Assembly: GCA_963556145.1 (NCBI GenBank)
Contig: OY744465.1
Location: forward strand, 6,882,001 to 6,946,000
DNA length: 64,000 nt
Reading direction: 5' to 3'
Origin: Hygrocybe punicea
Taxonomy: Eukaryota; Basidiomycota; Agaricomycetes; Agaricales; Hygrophoraceae
The first letter of the stretch is position 1. Each line of letters starts with the position of its first letter. This document shows, one piece after another, positions 39,082 through 51,404 of the stretch. The notes under the pieces were generated by a model. The model worked only from the letters and a program-made list of their open reading frames with translations, ran no database searches and was not told the DNA's origin. The position numbers and the translations under genes were made by a program.

Positions 39082-42000
39082 ACAACTGAACATGCAGCTG
39101 ATGCATTTTAGCGTTTGGCAAATAAATCTCAACAAGTCCGCAAAAGCACACTGGGATCTCATCAACTCACTCACACACACAAAATGCGACATCCTTCTCT
39201 TACAGGAACCCTACTTCGATTATTACGGCAACATGAAAGCAACTCACAACTGGAGGGTCATATACCCCACCGATCGCTTCACATCCGCGGCTGCAGTCCG
39301 ATCAGTTATTTTAGTCAATGTCAGACTCAATACCAACAACCGGGAGCAAATCAAGATCCACGGCACCAACAATCTCACAGCCATTCGTGTAAAAGGTCCC
39401 ACAGGAAACTTCTCCATATTCAACATCTATAATGACTGCAATCACTCCGACACCCTCAACATCCTCTGGCACTTTGTCAGAAACAACATGGCGAACCTGA
39501 GTCACCAAGAAACCGACCACATGTTGTGGTGCGGTGACTCCAACAGACACCACCCCCTCTGGGACGAAGAACGTAATCATCACCTCTTCACTGCTAATGC
39601 TCTATCATTAGCCACACTCCTCATTGAAACCCTAGCCGACTGCGACATGGACATGTCTCTTCCCAAGGGCCTCCCCACTCTCGAATCCATGGTAACTAAA
39701 AACTGGACTAGAACTGACAACATCTTTTGCACATCAAAAACCAGTGACCTTATACTAACCTGTAACACCATACCGAACCTTCGCCCAACTGGCACTGATC
39801 ACCTACCAATACACACATCCATTGCCTTCCCCACCAGGGCCCGAATCGACAAGCCCTCACGCAACTTCCACAACACTAATTGGGACACCTTTAGAGATCA
39901 AAAAGACGCCTGACTATGACAACTACCCCCACCCACACTCATCACATCCCAACAACAACCCGACGAGGCTATTATCACATTGACGACAACCTTACAACAG
40001 GCAATCACTGCGACAATCCCTCTTACCTCTCCCTGCCCTCATTTGAAATGCTGGTGGTCACCCCACCTCAATGAACTAAAACACAGTAAAAACAGGCTAA
40101 GTCGTGCCTCCTATAAACACCGCATGGACGCTGCTCACCCCAGCCACGAAGAACACAGAGCAGCACGCAACCTTTATGGAAATGAAATACTCAAAGCAAA
40201 AGAGACACACTGGGCATCATTTCTCGAGGATGCGAGTGATCACGACTTATGGACAATCAACAAATACGCCTCCAACCTGATCAGTGACAACCCCAAAAGA
40301 GACGGAGGAAAAACATCCATCCCCACTCTAGTGATAACCCACCCAGATGGAAACAAAACATACGTGACTTTGAATGAAGCCAAGAGCAGAGCAATTGCTA
40401 ACTCCTTCTTCCCACCTCCACCGGAATGCTCCTTGGTCCCCCCCAACTTCGTCTATCCAGATTGCATACCCTTCACCACCAACATCTCCAAGGAAACAAT
40501 CGCCAAACATATCGTCAAGACCCTCCCCTACAAAGCCCCTGGGCCAGACGGTATCCCTAATATTGTTCTCAAGGAATCCCTAAACCTCATCCTCAACTGC
40601 ACTTACCTCATATTTAATGCCATACTGACGCTGAACATCTATCACAGCCCCTGGAAGGACTCCACCACCTGCACACTCCACAAACTGGGCAAACCCAGAT
40701 ATGACATACCCAAGGCCTACCATCCCATAGTATTACTAAACATGCTCCCTAAAGTACTAACGTCCATCATCTCAGAAACTATTTCCCATATGGCCGATGA
40801 ACACCAACTTCTGCCCCCTCATCACTACAGCAGGCAACCAGGTTGCACCACCACAGACTCCATGCACATCTTAGTTCACCGTATTAAACATGCATGGCGT
40901 CACAAACAGGTAGCAGCCGTTTTATTCCTAGACATTGAAGGCGCATTCCCTAATGTGGTAACTGATTGCTTACTCCATAACATGTGAAAATGGAAGATAC
41001 CTGAGCCTCTGGTACTCCTCGTTGGTAATCTCTTAAAGGATTGTACAACCTGACTCACATTTGATGATCACATATCTGACCCGATTCTCCTGAGAAACGG
41101 CATCAGCCAAGGCAACCCCATCTCTATGATTGTGTACCTCTTCTACAATGCTGACCTACTAGAAATTACCACAGGAAAACGAGAATTAGCCATGGCATTG
41201 GTCGAGGATGCGGTGTAGAGACTCAACGTCCCTCTGAGTCCATATCATCGATATATCATGAATCCAGACAAACCCGACACTTCCAAACGACTCCCATTCC
41301 AACCCGACGTGACGTGACCCAATGTGACCAATGTGACTTGACGTATGCCGCTTTGTCACAGCCCGTTTCGGACCAAATCCGGTAGTCTCATAAGCCCCAG
41401 ACTTCCAATTATAGGAGACAGATCTCATTGGACTCGATTCCCAACTTTGGACTTACCTTATATACCCATCCCCTCATCCTTTCGGAGATATGTAGGACAT
41501 TTTACATCTTTTTCATGGATATTCCTTTTCCCCTCCATTTTCCTGTCTTCATCGCATTGCAACCCCCCTTTTCACATCCCCATTCCAGCTTTTCTTTGTA
41601 GTTTCCATCGGCCGAAGTAGACATGACCGAAAGTAGACTACACACACATGTACTATAAAAATGGTCCCTGACGACTGTACAAAAAGAGATACCCTTAGTC
41701 CCCATTTCCTCATAGTCAGAGTCATCTTTTAATCACTTCAAATGCTCGTCCTCGTAGACCCTTAGCTTTTCGTAGTCGACCTCATTGTCTTTATCATTAT
41801 TCCTTTATTCGTTCATCATTTCCAACCTGACCCGACCTGACCTGCCGTACCCGACATTGTCAGCATTGTTGGGTTCTTCATTATTTGTCTGTTTTCACTC
41901 CGTTCATCGCCGGATTTATCATTATTTATCCAGTTTTACATGGCGGCTTACATTTTACATTCCATTTCCACTTTTTACTACTACTCCCAACACTGACTTA

Positions 42001-43879
42001 TCCACTGTCACTTCTATGCTGACACCCTCAGGTTAGGATCTTCTTTCTTGTTCCAAAGCCACCCCGAACCCACATCTACGGTGGCCCTATACGTAGAAGG
42101 GAAAGACTTCACGGAGACAAACAACCTCATCAAAAACCTCATGACCAAAGATGATGGCGCTTATGCTTTGTTGAAGGACCATAACTCCAAATTCGAAACC
42201 ACTAAATTTGTGCTCATTGATTTTTCACAGCGAAATGGCATCGCCAGACCCTCCCTCCGACTTAACAATACCACCATTGAACCCACCAAAGCTCACCACT
42301 TTTTAGGCATCATTATGGACCAGCACCTGCGATGGCACGAACAACGAGAAAATGCAATCACAAAAACCTCAAAATGGATCCACCTATTCCGAAGACTAGT
42401 GCACCCCAAGTCAGGCATACCCAGAAAGCTCATGCGACGTCTTTACACTGCAGTAGCAATACCAAAAATGACCTATGCTGCCGATGTCTGGTACACCCCT
42501 ACACACAAGCTGCTCAACTGCACTCACAAAAGAGGATTGGTAAGAGCAATGCGCGAACTAACTAAAATCCAGCGAATTGCCCTGATACCTATAACGGGAG
42601 CCCTAAGATCCACTCCCAACAATCTGCTCAACCTTCACGCTGGTACACCTCCCATTGACATACTAATGCACAAAACCTGCCACAGATCAATACTCGGAAT
42701 GGCGACTCTCCCAGCCATGCATCCTCTGTACAAACCACTAAGGAGTTGCGCCAGACATCTAGTCACCAAACACAAGTCCCCATCCACATACTTACCCACC
42801 TCTACCACATCGACCCCGACAGCATCGAACCCATCCGCCCTCTCCCGCCGCACCATCATGCAAATCCAGCCCTCCATATCTCCATTGCCGGCTCAAAAGA
42901 GGACTCCATTCGACAACATGACACCGACAATGCTGATATAAAAATTTATTCTGATGGCTCCACCCTCAATGGGGGCGTTGGAGCAGTGGCAGTACTTTAC
43001 AGGAATGGGCACACACAGCCAAAGATCCTCCACCTGCACCTCGGCTTGAATAAAGACCATCACAACATTGAAGCAGAGAATCTTGCGGGCGTCCTTGCCC
43101 TGCATCTCCTAAGTAGCGAAACACTGCTCTGTAACGTCTCCATTTACATTGACTGCCAATCCACCATCCACGCCTTATACTCTAAAAATACTAACTCGGG
43201 TCAATATACGCTAGACATCTTTCGCAAAGTGGCACAATGGCTCCTTGACACCAACCACCTCCTCGTCATCACTATCTTCTGGATATCCAGTCACCACGGC
43301 ATCACTGGCAACGAACACGCTGACACTGAAGCCAAATGAGCAGCAAGAGGACTCTCCAGCCCGACCCACACCCTACCACCCCCTCTCCGCTGGCGCACCT
43401 TACCATCCAATATAGCAGCCCTCAAACAAGCATTCAGCAAACAACTGGAACAACAATGGAAAGAACTTTGGATACGCTCTCCACGTTATGCGCGATTCAC
43501 ACATATTGGCCCCGATTTCCCCATCACCAAATTTTTAAAAACAATAACTAACTCAACTTGCCCCCAGACAAGTCTACTCACACAGTTACGCACGGCCCAT
43601 CTCCCCTTAAATGCCTACCTACACAAGGTCAAAAGGTCCGATACCGACCTCTGCCCCAAATGTGAACAAGCATCAGAAACCATTCATCACTTCCTCTTCG
43701 AATGTCCGCTTTACCAAAGACCACGACACGCCCTTACTAACGCACTCAGAACTCATGCCACTTCTCTAACTTATCTCCTAAATCACCACAAAGGGATCAA
43801 AGAGCTAATCATATTCATGCGATGCACAGGCCGACTAAAAGACCTATTCGGTGACCTCCACTCCCCTCATGATAATTAG
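39074..43879 (+). pseudogene. LINE ORF2: APE endonuclease, reverse transcriptase, RNase H, zinc finger
   Basis: Endonuclease (about 39100-39850) keeps LLLQEPYF, CGDSNRHHPLWD and the GTDHLPIHTS end. RT includes YKAPGPDGIPNIVLK, LFLDIEGAFPN and GISQGNPIS; its catalytic box reads LVED (41199-41210) instead of F/Y-x-DD. An insertion splits it at 41216. RNase H (about 42935-43335) has IYSDGS, EAENLA, YIDCQS and GITGNEHAD. A CPKCEQASETIHHFLFEC finger ends the protein. In-frame TGA stops stand at 39911, 39917, 40985, 41051 and 43337. A frameshift near 42779 is consistent with a lost C in a CCCC run. Normally the protein nicks DNA and copies the LINE RNA at the nick; this copy cannot. Confidence 0.92.
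41216..42078. mobile_element. 863-bp insertion with 5-bp target duplication, possible solo LTR
   Basis: CGGTG occurs on both sides (41211-41215 and 42079-42083). Removing the insertion and one copy restores the RT reading frame exactly (GTG to GCC). The ends are TAGAG... and ...CATCTA, with weak inversion. A TATA-like TTATATACCC stands at about 41457. There is no coding capacity. A 5-bp duplication suits LTR integration, but the ends are not TG...CA, so the class is open. Confidence 0.75.
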
Positions 43880-44417
43880 AATAGAAACCCACAGCGTATA
43901 TCTTCCTTTACAAAACTAAACAATCTGCTCGAACATGTCAAGATCACTGCCACCCACCCTGTGTACAGTGCCGTACACAATCGATACACCGCTACTCCCC
44001 GCTGTCCAAGTCCCTGACCCCGCCCTAACTCCTTCACCCACACAACGACTCCACTTCACCATAACACCCTGCCTCACTCAACAACACTCTCTACTCCCAC
44101 CCCACTCCACAGCTCCATCTCTGTCGTGCATGTCTGTCTTGACAGCCAAGCACTTAACTGGTCCAGACCCCCACATACCAGACCCAAACGCCGGCACCCA
44201 TCGGGCAACCATTGGCTAGGTGATTAAAACAGCATGGGATATGCTGGGACCATGGGGGACTTAATTCATCATGGTTGCAATCACAGGTCAAATAGCTCAC
44301 AGGCAAACCTCATAGTAACAGTACATTCATAGCTTCTCCACCTTATCTGTAATGTCCAACATAGGGTACATCTCTGCAGGACAATAAAATTGACAAAAAA
44401 AATAAAAATAAAAAAAG
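43880..44417 (+). other. LINE 3' region with A-rich tail
   Basis: This is non-coding sequence after the ORF2 stop. It shares GGGCAACCATTGGC with the start of ORF1 (about 8014 and 44203). It ends in an AATAAAA-rich tail at 44394-44417, about 100 bp from the stop codon of the next gene. Confidence 0.65.
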
Positions 44418-44514
44418 ACAGAAACAGCCCTGCCAGTGGTCCGACTGCCTTGGAATTGAAACAATTTGTTCTTCAGTGAAGATCCTGGTCGTTCAGTGCA
44501 ACCCTCAATTTTCA

Positions 44515-47500
44515 TTACTGAAGAGTGTAAACACGAATTGTCTTGTCCACAGAGCCTGAGACAATCCTCCTGCCATCAGGAGAGAATGCAACCGACCAGA
44601 TGTAAGAAGTATGTCCTCTGAAAGGCTTTGCCACCAGACGTCCCTCCTCAACATCAAACACCCGTATCATTGCATCATTGCAACCAGATACGATCCACCG
44701 ACCATCGGGCGAGAATGCCACCGATGAAATGTGAGACGTGTGTCCGTTGAAGTGTGATTGTCCAGAGATGACTTTTCCCCTCTCTGCGTCCCATATGCGA
44801 ATGGTTTTGTCGCCAGAGCCCGAGGGAAGCTTTTTGCCATCGGGTGAATATGCCACAGACCAGACACAATCCGTGTGTCCAGTCAACGGGCCCAAAAGAA
44901 CTGTACCCGTGTCCACATCCCAGATTAAAATTGAGTCGTCCCAACCACTTGAAGCAATCCTCTTGCCATCGGGTGAAAATGCAACAGATACGACTTCGCC
45001 AGTGTGACCTTTGAATGGGCCCAATTTATTATACTCCGTCGACGCATTCCAGACTTGGACCGATGTATCGGACGACCCTGATACAATCCATTCCCCATCA
45101 GGTGAGAATGAGACGCAGTTGACATAGCTTGAGTGCGCTGTGACAGGGCCGAAACAAATATCACCAGTGTTCGCATGCACAATAAATATTTCCCCCCGAC
45201 TACCATCGCCGCCACCAGAAACAATCTTCTTGCTACAGCGTGAGAATGCAACACTGCAAATCGGCAATGTGTGATGCTTGAAGGGGCCGGATACGGTTTT
45301 CCCTTTCTGCGAACCCCAGACTCGAACCATCTTGTGATTAGAGCCTGAGGCAATTAGCTTGCCATCGGGGGAGAATGCAACAGAACAGACGGCTTGTTCA
45401 TGGCCCTCCAATGTCATGGTATGTACAAATATTGGAACTGAGTTTCGATAGGCTTTTGAATCCAATGGCGGTGTAGAAGCAGGCAATTGCACAGATGAGG
45501 TGGCTGTCGGATATTCGGAGTGCGCGTCAGGGACAATCCAGGAGCATTGAGATAAGTACACACGAGAGTTGCTAGCGGTAACAGTTAACTTGTCCAGTGA
45601 TTCGAAAGATAGGAGGGTGACCATAGAGTTTGCGAAGACATGCTTAACGGGGATTCAGTTGACGGCTCCGGTGAGCTCACAGCAGACTGAGGGGGTGCTT
45701 CCGTTGACTGTGCTGAGAGAGTGGGTGTAGACGTTACGCCAGAATCAACAAATTGAGACAACATGTCACAAATGGCCGGGGCCGTGGGCCTTTTCGCAGC
45801 GTCTTTCTTCCAACAGCACTCAACAAGTTCCCAAACGAGATCGGGTAGTTGAACAGTATCATCGTCGTCAGGTCTCTCGGGACGGATGTCTTGGTGCACA
45901 ACAAGGTTAACCATCTCAGAATAGTTGAGGTGACCAAGGTGATCAAGAGGGACCTCGTTTGCGTATATCTACATCATCCAGTGAGGTAGAGTTGAGATTA
46001 TAAAGCAAACAAACTCACCTCATAGGCCGTCATAGCGAACGAATAAATGTCGCAGGGTTTCCTAAGTGTTCCTCTCATCAATCGTTCTGGCGCCATCCAA
46101 TTGCGACTCCCAACCAAAGGAGATGTGTTGAGCTTCGCCGTGCGGGTTGTGATGTCCGATTTGACACGCGAAAGGCCAAAGTCGCATAGTACCGCTCGCG
46201 CACTGTCGTCCATAAGAACATTCACCTGTTGCAAAGTGTTAATTGATTGCACGAAGCTATACAGGAGGATACAGTCATACACACAGCTTTAAGATCACCG
46301 TGTACGACCTTTTTTGAGTGAAGGAACACTAAACCACGAGAGATGTCACGTAGCTTGCAATCGCGCGAGTCTGAGTATGCTCAGCAACACATCTAAAACG
46401 ACGCATACCATGACACCTCGATCACAATCCGGATGGCGCCGAACGTAATCGCGAGCATTTCCATTCTTAAGGTAAGGCATGACAACAACAGGCCTGTCAT
46501 CCAGGACGTTTGCGCCAAGAAATTCTACAGATACGAGAAGTCAGAACACGAAAAAAAGATACAGGCGGGCTTGCGTACGAAGTATGTGAGGGTGTGTGAG
46601 ACGCGACCAGGTCTAGGTCTCGGCATCAGAACACAGCGAGTGTCGATTCGAAGAGCTTACATCAATCTCATAGCGAATGACCTATCCACGTCAAGAGATA
46701 GATGTCAAATCCAACAAAAACTAAAGGGAATTGTAGTCACCGCAGAACTGGGAATGATGTCTTGATCAGTCTTGAATACCTTTATTGCGACCGGCGTCTT
46801 GTTCCACGTTCCTTTGAAAACTTGTCCACTATCGAGCCATTAGGTAACTCTGGACTCATGGACAAAGGAACCACAAAACATACAACCCGCCAGCGCCTAT
46901 GATAGGCCCGAAATCGACGTCGAAACATGTGATCGTCCAGCTATCCAACTCCACCTGGAGACCAGTAGTCATTGAGAGGTATTCCAAACTGTGAATGTAG
47001 AACTGTCGCTCTCTGTCTCCGGTTGACCGTGCGTTGGATTGTTTTTTCAACGAAGTTAATATCGCCATCATGTTGTTTTCCTGCACATCTGCCCCCAAGG
47101 AACCGAAGAAATCAAAAAGTGCAACATCATAATTATATTGAAAGACATTCACTCAATGCCTCCATCAAACTACCATGATTCGCTTCGAGCTCCCCTAACC
47201 GTTCCAACAAGAGTTGCTGGTCGTTGGCTCGTGCTTCATTGTGTTTCGATTGCCAATCCTGAATGTTCAGTAAGGATGTTATCTACAAAGGCGCTATAAG
47301 TATACTCCATAGCAGACGCCGGGTGAACTCGCCTGGAACGCGGTAACAGACGCTAAGATACGACGGTGATACCCTTCGATCAAAGCGATCCTCCGATCCT
47401 TTGTGTACAGACATTTAAGGAAGTTGTAGGTGGCTTGCTGTTGCACAAAGTCGGAGACCTCGCGGAGTAAGCTGTGCCAGTGAGATAAAAAAGCGATCGC

Positions 47501-47779
47501 ATAACCATCGCAATACATCGGCTTCAAACTGAGTACAGAAACCACTCACGAGCACAAGTTGTCCAACGGAGCCGCCGTTCTGTCTTCTCGTAGTCGACCA
47601 TTTCGATATTGACCGTCAAGGGTTTGCAGAAGCTGGGCGATCTCGGAGACAAGGGCGCGCAGTTGGAGTTTGCTCGCATGGACTTGCAAGACCGCGGACC
47701 CGATATATCTGAAGACTGAAAAAGCTGTCGCAAGGTATGGAACAGGAGCGAGGGCCAGGCAATGATGAATGATGTCCAT
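44515..47779 (-). CDS. Helical-domain protein kinase with C-terminal WD40 repeats
   Basis: Twelve exons: 47550-47779, 47333-47471, 47174-47282, 46884-47088, 46741-46828, 46661-46681, 46579-46612, 46409-46524, 46285-46353, 46019-46225, 45590-45968, 44515-45503. They sum to 2586 nt (861 residues). One intron has a GC donor (47332). The N-terminus (about 1-205) is all helical, with VSDFVQQQATYNFL and a coiled coil, like the MLKL-type N-terminal domain found on mushroom kinases. The tyrosine-kinase-like domain (about 215-480) has GAGGFGQVF, VAIK, HGDLKAVNVL, DFGLSR and APE, all intact. Seven WD40 repeats follow (VAFSPDG..I.SGS). It probably signals at membranes or in cell-death/defence pathways; that is inference. 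Exons of 21 and 34 nt encode the helix-C/HPHI region. Confidence 0.9.
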
Positions 47780-48172
47780 GGCGGTAGATGATGAAGGTTG
47801 AGAGAAAGAGAGGAGTTGTTGAGGGGGGATGATAGACGCCCGCGCTCGACCCCGGGCCTAACTTTATCGGTATGACAGCCTGTGAGTCACTCAGCTTGCC
47901 TGGTGAACGTTCGTTCTGTGCAATATATTCAACATTTTCGACCTGATATGAGTTACAGCGAATTCGAGGAACAACTGTCGACTTAAAGTTGATGATACAT
48001 CACCAAAGATTCAGAAACAGTCTAGCACGATGGTAGAGGCTTCAGCGCTTGAGCTGTTTCACAAACCACAGCACTGATGATAATGTGATAATGTGGCCAT
48101 TAGAAAAGAAATTTGGACCATAACTCGAGTGGACATGTCGACCAGGATACATTGACCGCACGCGGCCATTGC
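47780..48172. other. Intergenic, nothing recognised
   Basis: This is the probable promoter region of the kinase gene, about 390 bp. It has no conserved frame or repeat that I can see. Confidence 0.5.
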
Positions 48173-49290
48173 TACGTCGTCCAATCCTCCGTAAACGCCG
48201 GCCCTGCGTTCTCTGCCCACCAGTTCCAGATCTTGGCGCTGCTCGGATTGAGAGAGAGATCTTTGGGAAACGGGTCGAGATCTCTGAACTCAGCATCGTG
48301 CAACAATTGCTTGACCATACTCACATTTTGCTCCAATTTCACCACTTCTGTGCTCGCGCAGGATCAAATGTCCGAAATCAATGACGGCGACGCATCAGCA
48401 TTGTTGGGAGGAGACAATAGTATTATCTGCACAGAGATTACAGTCAATCATGTCACACAGGGTGCATGGTAGCATACTGTGTAATGAAGTATGTTGAATT
48501 TATTGGACAAGTATACTGAATATTGTTATCATATTGTTGCACACAGTATTCAAATAGTATTCAAAATGATGATACAATATTTTGAGACCAAGTAAATTAC
48601 TAGTATTGAATGACACTTTTAGAATACTGCTTGAATAACAAGACATTTACTGAAATTATTGAAGTAGTATTGTAAAATTGCCATTCAATACTGGTAATGT
48701 ACTTTGTTTCAAAATATTGAATCATCATTTTTAATACTCTTTGAATACTGTGTGCAACAATATGATAACAATATTTAGTATACTTGTCCAATAAATTCAA
48801 CATACTGCATTATACAGTATACTACCATGCATCCTGTGTCATAGAATGCGAATGGGCAGTTGTAATCAGAGTGAGTGCATGAGTGAGTGACGGATTGGGA
48901 TTGTTTGTAGTGACTAAGAACATATTTCAGAATAAGTATCGGACGGTATAGATCAGTAGGTAGACTTCCTGAGGCATAGAAACGAGGAATGCCTCCACCA
49001 TGGAGAAGCCATAGGAACGAGTATGCATCTTCGGCGGTTCGGTGGAAGAAATTTCCAAAGCAACTTGGCTCGACAGAATTCTGTTCATCGAGATCGTCGG
49101 GGCGCTCGTTGCGGTTGCGGTGCTCAGCTGCCGCGACCACGGACGGTCGGGAATGGTGAGGGTCGCTCAAATCAGGGAGCGGTTGTTTGTCCAAAGGAAC
49201 TACATGTACACTTGAGAACAGACGATTTGCAATTGGGCGACCGTCAAAGACAAATTTCAAGCTCCGAGCCGTCAATATGCAACTTGTGCA
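48173..49290 (-). CDS. Kinase-like fragment gene interrupted by a MITE in an intron
   Basis: The upstream coding part (about 48890-49278) encodes a product with AEDAYSFLWLLHGGGIPRFY and RPILILKY, which resembles the N-lobe of fungal atypical kinases. The last exon (48173 to about 48350, after a CACAG acceptor) encodes LLHDAEFRDLDPFPK and NWWAENAGPAFTEDWTT, then TAG. Its frame is open only from that acceptor. The start codon and first exon are not resolved, and no catalytic loop is visible, so it may be a fragment. The MITE 48456-48838 lies between the two coding parts. Confidence 0.4.
48456..48838. mobile_element. Foldback MITE with TCA target duplication
   Basis: Almost the whole 383 bp is an inverted repeat with arms of about 165 bp. 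The left arm starts CACAGGGTGCATGG and the right arm read inward starts CACAGGATGCATGG; both continue with GTATGTTGAATTTATTGGAC. TCA stands at 48453-48455 and 48839-48841. The 3-bp duplication and AT-rich body suggest a PIF/Harbinger-like (Tourist) MITE, though TWA would be more typical. Its transcript would form a long hairpin. Confidence 0.85.
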
Positions 49291-49299
49291 CCAACATGT

Positions 49300-50137
49300 C
49301 TGTCTGCACTGCTGATTTCACCGAACTCCCAGTGTACGGCTGACCGCTTTACATGCCTCAAATCTCCCCAACGAAACTACGCACAGAAAAGCCGTGAATG
49401 AGATCCATTCAAAGATAAAGAAGTGAGCTAGACTGCTTGTATCAACGTGAAGTTAATGGTGTATTATCAAGGGGGTGTCGGGATGGGACTTTCAGACCTG
49501 GGGTCAAATTTTTTTTTAGGCCGACCTAATAAACCCCCCCCTCCTTTCCTAATTTGGAAATATTTTATCGGACATAGTACAAATATACCCACATCTTAAC
49601 GACGATGACGGCTCCCTCCTCCCTTACAACTCTCACAGACCCAGTTTTTTCCGAGTCCTAAATTTATTTAGGCTCGGTCTTTAATGAGACCCTAGCACGC
49701 CAAAAAATCCTCCAGTCTATCGTTGCGGCAAACGCCGATTGTTTGTCTTTGTTAACACAACAGCTCAAGGCCTCAGCGCAGGCCTCAGCGCTCAGCGCTC
49801 AGCACCAATCGAAGCGCTTGCCATGCAGCTATTACAGGGGTCTCTCATCACGCTGCGTCTTTTCAAGGCAACTATCCACATATCGAGTCGTTCCACTGTC
49901 AAGATCTGCACCCTCTCTCGCCAACGTACGTATGTCGTTCCGTCTGCGCCTCGCTCTCCCGTCGCTCCGGCGCTATTAAAAGAGGGGAATGGCTCGATTG
50001 CCCTTCCGGGTACCAAGCATAACAACGTATGCTAATTCCGCTTGTTAGTCAATGCGATCAATTCCGACTCATTGTATAGTCCAAATATACACATTCGTCG
50101 CCATCTACTGCTTAGTACCAGCCAATACAAGATATAG
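49300..50137. other. Intergenic with short GCGCTCAG repeats
   Basis: The stretch CTCAGCGCAGGCCTCAGCGC and the following CTCAGCGCTCAGC (about 49763-49803) are short tandem copies. A C-rich and T-rich block lies at 49508-49550. The reading frames at 49739-50035 show no domain. Confidence 0.45.
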
Positions 50138-51404
50138 TCACTCTACGTCCATACTATGATTGACATTGGGGCGCTTCGCTTGGGTTGTGTCACTGTAGCC
50201 AACCTTCCTCTTGAGTGTCGGTTTAACATGATTATTCTGTGGCATCAATCGTTTCTTGAGTGCTTCCTGTTGTTTCCAATGTTAATAATTTCTTTCGACA
50301 ACCAATGAATGGTTGTACCTGTGTGAATGAGCTGTCTAGTAGAGCAATCGAATGAAGAACTGTTAACATCTTAAAACTCTGGCCCTTGAGGGGAACGCAA
50401 ACAAGAGATATTTTGATTTCCACAATGTCCCCAATGCGAAATATCTGGGGCTGTGCCTCTTCATAGCTTCATTAACATAGTCAGCCCACCAATGGTCGTG
50501 CGCAGCATGGATCAATCCACATTACCTCTTATCGCCTTGGTCGTTAACATGGCAGACGTAATAACCAACTTTGTTTTCTTCGCCATGCACATAGCCCGAC
50601 TTCGCCATGTCTTCCAGTATACCATGAGGATCGACAGCGCTGCCAAATGGTACATGTTCCATCTCAGGTGCGTCTCTCTTCGGTGTAAAATATCGGTTTG
50701 AAGCATCGATGGCTTGATACCCTGCATGATTTGTCGTGCTCCAAGTGTCAAGCTTTCCGTCCTGGAACTGGCGGTGAAATAACGTGTATATTTCTTGTGC
50801 CGTTTTGATGGCTTTACTGAAAGTTGCCGTTCCTGCGCCGGTGATAGAGATACTTTGCCTGATGAACCTGTATCGGGCTGGCACAACACTGTTAATATAG
50901 TGAGTGGGCACAATGGTTTCAGTTAGGAATTTATGATGTTATCGGCTCATGGAGGCTTTTCCGACACAGGTGGAAGGGCCACTCCACACACGATGCCCTG
51001 GATGGTGTACACCTTCTCCTCCATCACCTTGTCGGTATTGCCGTCACCATTTCCGGTTGACGCGTCGATAAGTCGCCATGTCAGTGGTTTGTCTGTGTTG
51101 ATTATGGTTATTTGACGAGCCCACTCAGCTGTCTGTAACAGTGAGATACACGTTCGCTGAGCTATTCTCATAATGGCTCACTTTTGTTACGTTTGCCAAC
51201 TGACATTTTTCCGTGTCGTCCTGTTCAGATGCAAGTTTCTCCAGCACAATACCTGGGTGAGCGTCAACATTTTTATCGCTTCATAGTAACCTTGCACAGT
51301 AAACCCGACTCACTTGCACCCTGCAGGTCGTACATTTGGTCCATTGCTTGTGTTCGTTTGCGGCGTTCGTGCACTATATGTGGGGATTTTTCTTTGCCAG
51401 ACAT
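50138..51404 (-). CDS. Unrecognised multi-exon gene, divergent partner of 52187-54356
   Basis: ATG at 51404. Exons 51314-51404, 51191-51252, 50990-51132 and about 50526-50888 are followed by an exon encoding IFRIGDIVEIKISLVCVPLK (about 50338-50450) and a last exon ending at TGA 50138-50140. The first three junctions are in phase with GTGAGT, GTAACA and GTGTGG donors; the junction after 50526 is uncertain. The product is about 330 residues, with a central block containing DGKLDTWSTTNHAGY and PEMEHVPFGSAVDPHGIL, and a basic C-terminus (KPTLKRKVGY, QAKRP). I do not know the function; the block pattern recalls a family repeated many times in mushroom genomes. Confidence 0.55.

Larger units (their letters stand above)
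7950..44417 (+). mobile_element. Non-LTR (LINE) retrotransposon, Tad/I-like, fragmented by nested insertions
   Basis: ORF1 (Gag-like with three CCHC knuckles) starts at 7997. ORF2 (endonuclease, RT, RNase H, zinc finger) spans 39074-43879. An A-rich 3' tail is visible at 44394-44417. The element is interrupted by element A (9524-36413), element D (36554-38870) and an 863-bp insertion (41216-42078). Removing these leaves a LINE of about 6.5 kb. ORF1 stop and ORF2 start overlap (ATG 39074, TGA 39079-39081). The 5' end is approximate. Several stop codons and at least one frameshift mean this copy is dead. Confidence 0.88.

Noticed and set aside
46433..46765. 110-codon + strand frame
   Set aside because: It lies antisense to kinase exons and introns and has no domain.
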